Assembly (NCBI GenBank): GCA_050725495.1
Contig: JBOHHM010000283.1
Span: forward strand, 1-14,533
DNA length: 14,533 nucleotides
From: JBOHHM01 sp050725495
Lineage (GTDB): Bacteria > Pseudomonadota > Gammaproteobacteria > Burkholderiales > Burkholderiaceae_C
Reading direction: 5' to 3'
Shown: positions 1 through 5,300 of the stretch, one piece after another
Layout of the letters: every line of letters begins with the position of its first letter
Position numbering within the stretch: the first letter of the stretch is position 1
Made by a program: the position numbers and the translations under genes
Notes under the pieces: model-generated
What the model saw: the letters and a program-made list of their open reading frames with translations, nothing else
Database searches by the model: none
What the model was told of the DNA's origin: nothing

Positions 1-576
1 GTGGTCACCGGCGACGTGCCCATGGGCAGCACGCCCGAGCGCGCGCTCGAGGGCATCCGCCTCGTGATGCTGGCCAACGACGTGAGCCTGCGCAACCTGA
101 TCCCCAACGAGCTGGCCAAGGGCTTCGGCTTCTTCCAGAGCAAGCCCGCGACCGCGTTCAGCCCGGTGGCCGTGACGCTCGACGAACTGGGCGAGGCCTG
201 GGACCGGGGCCGTCTGCACCTGACGCTGCAAAGCAGCTGGAACGGCCGCAAGGTCGGCATGTGCGAGGCCGGCCCGGAAATGACCTTCCACTTCGGCCAG
301 CTGATCGCCCATATCTGCAAGACGCGCAATGTGCGCGCCGGCAGCATCATCGGCTCGGGCACGGTCAGCAACAAGGGCGTGGAGACCAATGGCCGCACCG
401 AATGGCCCAAGGGCTACAGCTGCATCGCCGAAAAGCGCGCGATCGAGACCATCCAGGACGGCAAGCCCAGCACCGAGTTCATGAAATACGGCGACACCAT
501 CCGCATCGAGATGAAGGGCAGGGATGGGCAGAGCGTGTTCGGCGCGATCGACCAAGAGGTCGTTCCACTGCGCTGA
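1..576 (+). CDS. Fumarylacetoacetate hydrolase family protein (3' part, truncated by window start)
   Basis: The frame is open from the first base and ends at TGA 574-576. The leading GTG is probably an internal valine, because family members carry about 130 more residues upstream of the GDVPMG segment. The visible 191 residues match the C-terminal catalytic fold of the FAH superfamily: GDVPMG near the start, the NDVSLRNLIP and GFGFFQSKPATAFSP blocks, and GSIIGSGTVSNKG around residues 115-127, which resembles the active-site glycine-rich loop. Members cleave C-C bonds in acylpyruvates such as fumarylacetoacetate, late in aromatic catabolism (tyrosine, gentisate and similar), in the cytoplasm and with a divalent metal. 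The exact substrate cannot be told here. The gene converges on rtcB. Its last codons (DQEVVPL) are echoed just after the stop; see the entry at 575-604. Confidence 0.9.
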   Translation: MVTGDVPMGSTPERALEGIRLVMLANDVSLRNLIPNELAKGFGFFQSKPATAFSPVAVTLDELGEAWDRGRLHLTLQSSWNGRKVGMCEAGPEMTFHFGQLIAHICKTRNVRAGSIIGSGTVSNKGVETNGRTEWPKGYSCIAEKRAIETIQDGKPSTEFMKYGDTIRIEMKGRDGQSVFGAIDQEVVPLR

Positions 577-604
577 TCAGGAAATCGTGCCACTGGCCCA
601 GTGA
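575..604 (+). pseudogene. Duplicated C-terminal tail of the upstream hydrolase gene
   Basis: Starting inside the hydrolase stop codon, in the +1 frame, the bases read D-Q-E-I-V-P-L-A-Q-stop. The gene itself ends D-Q-E-V-V-P-L-R-stop (codons 550-576). Six of the first seven residues are identical and the seventh is V/I, yet several codons differ synonymously (GAC/GAT, CAA/CAG, GAG/GAA, GTT/GTG). This looks like a displaced older 3' end left after recombination with a diverged homologue, not a recent tandem slip. The short length leaves some room for chance. Confidence 0.5.
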
Positions 605-616
605 GGCGCTGCCAGC

Positions 617-1813
617 TCAACCCTTGACGCACACGACCTGCTTGAGCGTGTGCAGGACCTCGGTCAGGTCTTTCTGGTTCTCCATGACCTGGTCGATGTC
701 CTTGTAGGCACCTGGAATCTCGTCGACGACGCCCTTGTCCTTGCGGCAGACGACACCGGCGGTCTGCTGCGCGAGATCGGCCGCGCTGAACTGCTTCTCG
801 GCCGCCTTGCGGCTCATGCGCCGGCCCGCGCCATGGGCGCTGGAGCAAAAGCTGTCCGCGTTGCCGAGCCCGCGCACGATATAGCTGCGCGTGCCCATGC
901 TGCCGGGGATGATGCCGAGGTCGCCTGCGCGGGCGCGGATCGCCCCCTTGCGCGTGACCCAGACGTCGGCGCCGAAATGCTGCTCGCGCGCCACATAGTT
1001 GTGGTGGCAGTTCACGGCTTCGGTCGTGACCTCGAAGCGCGGCAGATGGCGCCGCAGCGCAGCGAGCACCAGGTCGAGCATGCACTTGCGGTTCTGCATC
1101 GCATACTCCTGCGCCCACTGCACGGCCTCGACATAGTCGTCGAAATGTTCGCTGCCCTCGCGGAAATAGGCCAGGTCGCGGTCGGGCAGCTGGATCAGGT
1201 GGCGCTCCATGTCCTGGCGCGCCAGCTCGATGAAATACTCGGCCATCGCGTTGCCTATGCCGCGGCTGCCCGAATGCAGCATGACCCAGACCTGGCCGGC
1301 CTCGTCGAGGCAGACCTCGATGAAGTGGTTGCCGCCGCCCAGCGTGCCCATCTGGTTCGTCCACTTGGAGAACCTGCCGGCGGTCTTGAGCAGCTGCGGA
1401 TGCCGCTCGGTCAGCGCCTTGAGGCGGGGCGCGAAAGGCCGCGCGGCCTGCCACAGCACCCGATCGTCGGCATGCTGGGCCCGGCCGACCGGCACGTCGC
1501 GGCTGATCTGGTCGAACACCTTCTTCAGCGACTTCTCATCGAGGTCCCGGGCCGTGATCGACAGGCGCGCCGCCACCATGCCGCAGCCGATGTCGACGCC
1601 GACCGCGGCTGGAATGATGGCCTGATGCGTCGCAATGACCGAGCCTATGGTCGCCCCTATGCCCAGATGAACATCGGGCATCGCGGCCACATGGTGGTGG
1701 ATGAAGGGCAGGCTCGCGATGTGGCGCAGCTGCGCTTTCGAGGGCTGGTCCACATCGTCGGTCCAGATCTTGACCGGGACCCGGGTGTCGCTCAGGACTT
1801 GGCGGATCGGCAT
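617..1813 (-). CDS. rtcB: RNA-splicing ligase RtcB
   Basis: RtcB joins RNA 2',3'-cyclic phosphate (or 3'-phosphate) ends to 5'-hydroxyl ends using GTP and Mn2+, repairing broken RNAs in the cytoplasm. The 398 residues are close to the usual size of about 400. The Mn/GMP site is intact: GVDIGCGM with D74 and C77, GTLGGGNHFIE with N162 and H163, LHSGSRGIGN with H180, VNCHHNYV with H270/H271, and SSAHGAGR with H327, the expected guanylylated histidine. The start is ATG at 1813-1811, with AGGAGG four bases upstream. It is the last gene of a minus-strand set behind the VOC gene (54-base gap) and the DksA-like gene. No RtcA cyclase, archease or RtcR regulator lies in the window, so sigma-54 control as in E. 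coli is not indicated. Confidence 0.96.
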   Translation of the reverse strand: MPIRQVLSDTRVPVKIWTDDVDQPSKAQLRHIASLPFIHHHVAAMPDVHLGIGATIGSVIATHQAIIPAAVGVDIGCGMVAARLSITARDLDEKSLKKVFDQISRDVPVGRAQHADDRVLWQAARPFAPRLKALTERHPQLLKTAGRFSKWTNQMGTLGGGNHFIEVCLDEAGQVWVMLHSGSRGIGNAMAEYFIELARQDMERHLIQLPDRDLAYFREGSEHFDDYVEAVQWAQEYAMQNRKCMLDLVLAALRRHLPRFEVTTEAVNCHHNYVAREQHFGADVWVTRKGAIRARAGDLGIIPGSMGTRSYIVRGLGNADSFCSSAHGAGRRMSRKAAEKQFSAADLAQQTAGVVCRKDKGVVDEIPGAYKDIDQVMENQKDLTEVLHTLKQVVCVKG

Positions 1814-1832
1814 GGCGCCTCCTGTCCGTGTG

Positions 1833-1861
1833 CTTGATCGTAGCGCTTCTTGATCGAAGCG
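1833..1861 (-). repeat. Short direct repeat with hairpin in the rtcB leader
   Basis: On the plus strand CTTGATCGTAGCG (1833-1845) is followed at a 16-base period by CTTGATCGAAGCG (1849-1861), with one mismatch. The second unit also sits in a small inverted repeat, GCTTC-6-GAAGC (1845-1860). It lies in the 54-base gap between the VOC stop and the rtcB ribosome-binding site, where it could affect the rtcB leader. No function can be assigned. Confidence 0.4.
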
Positions 1862-1867
1862 GCCAGC

Positions 1868-2281
1868 TCAGCTCGCGTACAGCGCGTCCAGCGAGCGAAA
1901 GCCCTTGATCTCGATCGGGTTGCCGAACGGGTCGCAGAAGAACATGGTCCATTGCTCGCCAGCTTCGCCCTCAAAGCGCACCTGGGGCGCCAGCACGAAG
2001 TCGGTTCGGGCCGCCTCAAGCCGCTGCGCCAGGGATTGCCAGTCGGGCAGGGCCAGCACGAGGCCGAAATGCGGCATCGGCACCAGATGCTCGCCGACAT
2101 GGCCGGTGCGCTCGGTCTGGAACGGCTGGCCCAGGTGCAGCGAGAGCTGGTGGCCGAAGAAATCGAAGTCGACCCAGGTGTCGGTGCTGCGGCCCTCGGT
2201 GCAGCCCAGCACGCCGCCGTAAAAGCGGCGGGCGGCATCGAGGTCGGTGACGTTGAAGGCGAGGTGAAACAGGCTGCGCAT
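1868..2281 (-). CDS. VOC (glyoxalase/bleomycin-resistance) superfamily protein
   Basis: A 137-residue single-domain VOC protein made of two beta-alpha-beta-beta-beta modules. The N-terminal block FHLAFNVTDLDAARRFY followed by LGC is the first module; H6 is the usual first metal ligand. GHQLSLHL (about 43-50), PHFGLVLAL (70-78) with H71, and DPFGNPIEIKGF (117-128) with E124 complete the expected metal/substrate site. Members include glyoxalase I, ring-cleaving dioxygenases and resistance proteins; the substrate is not identifiable here. I chose ATG 2281-2279 because homology begins at FHLAF; a longer upstream reading adds only low-complexity residues. The ribosome-binding site is weak, and the 32-base gap to the DksA-like gene suggests co-transcription. 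Compact members like this are usually annotated only as glyoxalase. Confidence 0.88.
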   Translation of the reverse strand: MRSLFHLAFNVTDLDAARRFYGGVLGCTEGRSTDTWVDFDFFGHQLSLHLGQPFQTERTGHVGEHLVPMPHFGLVLALPDWQSLAQRLEAARTDFVLAPQVRFEGEAGEQWTMFFCDPFGNPIEIKGFRSLDALYAS

Positions 2282-2313
2282 GGGGCTGCAGAATAACAGC
2301 GTGCGGTTGACGC

Positions 2314-2688
2314 TCAGGTCGAGGCCGCGTGGCTGTGCTCGTACCGTTGCTGGCATGCGATGCAGCGGGGCGCCTCGGGGGCCGCCTGCAGGCGCGCCGC
2401 CGGGATGGCTGCCCCGCAATCGGTGCACAGGCCATAGACACCGGCGCCCATGCGTTTGAGCGCCGCCTCGATGACGTTGATCTCGGCGCTGTCATGTTCG
2501 TCCAGCGCGAATTCACGTTCGCGCTCGGTGGCCACCTGCGAGCTCGGGTCTTGCGGTGGGCCGAAGACACCGGAGGCCGCCTCGGTGCGCGCGATGCTGC
2601 CGCCGCGCAGGGTGGCAATCTGGTTCAGCAGGGCGGCGCGCTGGGCCAGGAGCTGCTGGCGCAGCGCGGCCATGAGGGCTGTGTCCAT
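2314..2688 (-). CDS. DksA/TraR family C4 zinc-finger protein
   Basis: A 124-residue protein with an N-terminal helical hairpin (about 1-85) and a C4 zinc finger, C88-x2-C91 and C109-x2-C112, in the DksA/TraR arrangement (YGLCTDCGAAIPAARL). DksA-type proteins enter the RNA polymerase secondary channel and modulate transcription initiation with ppGpp. Here the coiled-coil tip reads D47-P-S-S-Q-V, where E. coli DksA has DPVDRA, so the second Asp and the Ala of the DxxDxA tip motif are replaced. That makes canonical DksA activity doubtful and points to a TraR-like or specialised paralogue. The start is ATG 2688-2686, with AAGGAGG six bases upstream; a start 12 codons earlier is possible but lacks such a site. 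It is first in the minus-strand set with the VOC gene and rtcB, which hints at a stress-response unit (inference). Confidence 0.88.
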   Translation of the reverse strand: MDTALMAALRQQLLAQRAALLNQIATLRGGSIARTEAASGVFGPPQDPSSQVATEREREFALDEHDSAEINVIEAALKRMGAGVYGLCTDCGAAIPAARLQAAPEAPRCIACQQRYEHSHAAST

Positions 2689-2746
2689 GGAATGCCTCCT
2701 TGCGACGGTGGATGGCTGCATCATGCGCCCAAACCTGCACCAGCGT

Positions 2747-2768
2747 CTTGACCAGGGTCAAGCCCTGG
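2747..2768. promoter_or_regulatory. Overlapping palindromes upstream of the DksA-like gene
   Basis: CTTGACC-AG-GGTCAAG (2747-2762) is a perfect 7-bp inverted repeat. It overlaps a second one, CCAGGG-5-CCCTGG (2752-2768), so the two hairpins are mutually exclusive in RNA, or the pair is a compact operator in DNA. On the minus strand it also contains TTGACC, a fair -35 hexamer, but I see no convincing -10 at the right distance. It lies about 60 bases upstream of the DksA-like start. A binding site is an inference. Confidence 0.35.
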
Positions 2769-2784
2769 CAGGGCGGGGACCATC

Positions 2785-2901
2785 GGCGCTTCGCAGCACT
2801 GTCAACGGGACTGGCCGGCGCTGGAATTCATGGGCTTTGGCGGGCCCGATGCGCGCCAGGGCGTGGCCAGCCTGCGCGAGCGCCGGGCGCCCCGGTTTTG
2901 A
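2785..2901 (+). pseudogene. Remnant of an enoyl-CoA hydratase (crotonase) C-terminus
   Basis: In the frame ending at TGA 2899-2901 the last 23 residues begin MGFGGPDARQGVASLRER and finish RAPRF, preceded by DWPALEF. The pattern PDAR-x-G-VA-x-x-x-ERRAPRF is typical of the extreme C-terminus of enoyl-CoA hydratase/isomerase family proteins. Upstream the frame soon reaches a stop (2749-2751), and no crotonase core is present, so only the tail survives. It lies in the gap between the divergent DksA-like and SEC-C genes and explains why that gap looks partly coding. Chance resemblance is possible; confidence is moderate. Confidence 0.45.
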
Positions 2902-2953
2902 GCGGCGAGAATGGACGCCTGTGCAACTATCTGACGACGGGAGAACCTCTGGC

Positions 2954-4861
2954 ATGAATCACCAAGACGACTTGTTTGGTTCGCAGGATGACGAAGGGGC
3001 GGCCGGCCTCGACGAATGGCGGGGCTTCATGGGGGTGGCCGGGAGTCTGGTCTATCGCGGAACCACGGCGGAGCAGTTTCTGAACTGGGTCGCCCGCTAC
3101 GGCGGGCAACTCTTGCCGGGCTTGTCGGCCGCGGCCCCCTCACCGGAGGACGCGGCCAGGATGCTGCGCGCGCTGGGCGTGCAGGTATGGAACCAGATGC
3201 CACAACCCGACAGCCGGTGGCAAATCCGCCCCATGAAGCGCCCGGGGCGCAACGAGGCCTGCTGGTGCGGCAGTGGCGACAAGTACAAACATTGTTGCGA
3301 GCCCATGGGCGTCGGGCAGTTCCCGCGACTCAATATGCTGCGTTTCGTGCTGGATGCCTGTCCCGCCACCCGGCTGGCCGATGTGGCGAACGGGCATCCC
3401 GACCTCGATGCGGTGGCGGACACGGCGCACCAGTGGTGCGAAGAGGGGCAGTCCAAACGCGCCGTCGCGCTGCTGGAGCCCTTTTTCGCCGCGCCCCGGC
3501 CGTTGACCCTCAAGCTGGAAATCCTGTTCGATGAGCTGATGTCGGCCTTGCTGGACGAGGGGCGCGACAAGCGCCGCGAGCACTGGATAGTCCAGGTGCT
3601 GGAGCGTGGCGACAACCCGCTGAAGTCCACCGCCTTGCAGCGCCGCGCCACCCTGCGCAGCGACCGGGGCGATGCGAAGCAGGCCTGGGCTGATTTTGCC
3701 CAGGCCCAGCAGCTCAACCCCAACGACCCGGCGCTGTCCATGCTGGAGGTCACCATGCTGATGGCCGAGGACAGGATGGAGCAAGCCGCCGAGCGCGCCC
3801 GCCGGTGGGCCCTGCACCTGGGCAAGCAGCGCGATCCGGCCTACGCCGACATCGTGGCGCGGCTCGATGACTTCGGGCGCAATCCCGCGGATGCCATGTT
3901 CGGCATCGCGCGGGAGATGCTTCCTGGCGTCGATCGTCTTGCCAGCCTGCTGGCGCGGGCACCGGCGGTCACCGTCATGCATCGCCTGATCGCCGACACC
4001 GGCGTGCCTGACCCCGAGGAGCTCGGGCTGGTCCCCATGGCGCAGGTCAAAACGCAGACCACATTGCTGGCGCTCGAACTCAAGTGGCGAAAAGTGTTCC
4101 CTCAAGCCAAACCGTCCCTGGTCATGGTGCAAAACGAGTCGCCCGAGGTCTGGGACAAGGCTGACGCCTGGCTGGACTTGCTGCAGCGTGAACCTGCCTT
4201 GTGGAACAGTTTTGACGTGCTGGACGACCTGGTGATGGCGCTCGACGCTCTGCAGATGGCCGCCGTGGTCGACAGTCTGCTGGTGCCGCTGGCCGAACGG
4301 GCGGCTGAACTGCTGCGGCTGTTGCTGGAGTCCCATGGGTCGCCGGTGCGGCTGCCCTGGGCCATGCTCGATCATCGGCCCGTGCTGCGCCCCGTGGCCC
4401 ACCTGGCCTATGTGTGCAAGCAGGCCGGCAAATGGGACCGGTTCATGGAGCTGGCACGCTGGCTGGTGTTCGAACTCAACCCCCATGACAACCATGGTTT
4501 GCGCGACGATCTTTCGTTTGCCTTCATGCTTCACGCAAGAGACCGCGATGCTCTCGCCCTCAGACAACGGTATCCGGACGATTGTTCGCCCACGCTGGAT
4601 CTCAATCAGGTGCTGGCGCAGTACCGTCTGGGCGAGCTCACCGCGGCGCAGGCGACTTGGGAGCAGGCTCGACGAGACCACCCTAAAGCCGCGGCGATGC
4701 TGCTCAAGCCCAGCCTCAAACCCGTGAAACCCGACCCCTGGGGTGTGGAGTTGGGCGGGGCCTTCGAAGCCTGGCTCTATGTCCAGCCCCATCGGCCCTT
4801 GTGGGAGCAATCGGGCGCCTTGGACTGGGCCAGGTCCCTGCCCAAGCGCAAGGCGCGATAA
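2954..4861 (+). CDS. SEC-C motif and TPR-repeat protein of unknown function
   Basis: A 635-residue soluble protein with no signal peptide. After an N-terminal segment of about 95 residues comes a SEC-C zinc motif, GRNEACWCGSGDKYKHCC at 98-115, with C103, C105, C114 and C115 as metal ligands; this is the motif found at the SecA C-terminus and in many uncharacterised proteins. The rest is helical: TPR-like units around 225-290 (ALQRRATLRSDRGDAKQAW, then LNPNDPAL) and a C-terminal section with LNPHDNHGLR (508-517) and a later ALxxYRLGEL-type helix, which resembles ST7-like TPR proteins. A scaffold or protein-interaction role is likely, but no reaction can be assigned. The frame stays open upstream to 2450, but that stretch is antisense to the DksA-like gene and then crosses remnant sequence. 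ATG 2954 with GGGAG upstream is the sensible start. It ends 9 bases before the DUF2946 gene. Confidence 0.85.
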   Translation: MNHQDDLFGSQDDEGAAGLDEWRGFMGVAGSLVYRGTTAEQFLNWVARYGGQLLPGLSAAAPSPEDAARMLRALGVQVWNQMPQPDSRWQIRPMKRPGRNEACWCGSGDKYKHCCEPMGVGQFPRLNMLRFVLDACPATRLADVANGHPDLDAVADTAHQWCEEGQSKRAVALLEPFFAAPRPLTLKLEILFDELMSALLDEGRDKRREHWIVQVLERGDNPLKSTALQRRATLRSDRGDAKQAWADFAQAQQLNPNDPALSMLEVTMLMAEDRMEQAAERARRWALHLGKQRDPAYADIVARLDDFGRNPADAMFGIAREMLPGVDRLASLLARAPAVTVMHRLIADTGVPDPEELGLVPMAQVKTQTTLLALELKWRKVFPQAKPSLVMVQNESPEVWDKADAWLDLLQREPALWNSFDVLDDLVMALDALQMAAVVDSLLVPLAERAAELLRLLLESHGSPVRLPWAMLDHRPVLRPVAHLAYVCKQAGKWDRFMELARWLVFELNPHDNHGLRDDLSFAFMLHARDRDALALRQRYPDDCSPTLDLNQVLAQYRLGELTAAQATWEQARRDHPKAAAMLLKPSLKPVKPDPWGVELGGAFEAWLYVQPHRPLWEQSGALDWARSLPKRKAR

Positions 4862-4870
4862 TTCACCGCC

Positions 4871-5224
4871 ATGCAAGCCCTTCGCAACGCCCACTTCCTC
4901 GCCCGCTGGGTGCTGGTGTGGTTCGCGTTGTCGATCGGCGTGGCCGTGGCCTCGCCGCTGGTCAAGCCGCAGGCCATGGAGCTGATCTGCTCGGGCGCCG
5001 GCGCGATGAAGCTGCTGGTCAAGACCGACGACGGCGCCAAGGAGTTGTCCAGCCACACGCTGGACTGCCCGCTGTGCGCCTCGCTCGGCGCGCCGCCGCC
5101 GCCCGCGCGGCAGACCGCCGAACCGATCCATCCCCTGTCCTATGCGCTGCAGCCCATCGTGGCTGCGCACATCGCGGCGCTGACCGCCGCGCCCCTGCCC
5201 GCGCGCGGGCCGCCTTCCCTCTGA
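4871..5224 (+). CDS. DUF2946 family protein
   Basis: A 117-residue protein with an N-terminal hydrophobic segment (about 10-28, ARWVLVWFALSIGVAVAS) that would export or anchor it. A short ectodomain follows: MELICSGAGAMKLLVK with C40, then a D-rich turn, and SHTLDCPLCA with H62, C66 and C69, followed by a proline run. This layout is that of DUF2946 proteins, which often sit beside TonB receptors and copper-handling genes in proteobacteria; the CxxC and His suggest metal binding, not proven. It starts 9 bases after the SEC-C gene with no strong ribosome-binding site. It precedes the receptor gene, with a repeat copy (5226-5280) in between. It is probably part of the copper cluster. Confidence 0.8.
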   Translation: MQALRNAHFLARWVLVWFALSIGVAVASPLVKPQAMELICSGAGAMKLLVKTDDGAKELSSHTLDCPLCASLGAPPPPARQTAEPIHPLSYALQPIVAAHIAALTAAPLPARGPPSL

Positions 5225-5225
5225 A

Positions 5226-5280
5226 CTATCAAATTCATAGCGCCTGACGTCCTTTGCACAAGGGCCTCGAGCTGTTTTCC
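5226..5280 (+). repeat. Family repeat copy 1 (GCTAY...RTAGC two-hairpin element)
   Basis: It begins CTATCAAATTCATAGC and ends at the TTTTCC of 5275-5280. Hairpin 1 is CTAT-8-ATAG; hairpin 2 is GTCCTT-5-AAGGGC (six pairs with one G-T). It fills the gap between the DUF2946 stop (5224) and the receptor ribosome-binding site (5292-5296). It aligns without gaps to the copies at 7610 and 9415. Similar elements are, as I recall, widespread in Comamonadaceae intergenic regions. Confidence 0.75.
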
Positions 5281-5300
5281 CTTGATATTTCGGAGGTTCC

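Noticed and set aside
591..603. CACTG-GCC-CAGTG as an intrinsic terminator between the hydrolase and rtcB
   Set aside because: The stem is only 5 bp, no T-run follows on either strand, and the bases are better explained as the duplicated coding tail.
650..1837. Long plus-strand open frame opposite rtcB
   Set aside because: It is a mirror of the rtcB coding sequence. RtcB has all catalytic motifs and a good ribosome-binding site, while the opposite frame gives low-complexity Ala/Arg/His sequence.
2450..2953. Extended N-terminus of the SEC-C protein
   Set aside because: The open frame upstream of 2954 runs antisense to the DksA-like gene and over the crotonase remnant, and its residues are low complexity. 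ATG 2954 has a suitable ribosome-binding site.
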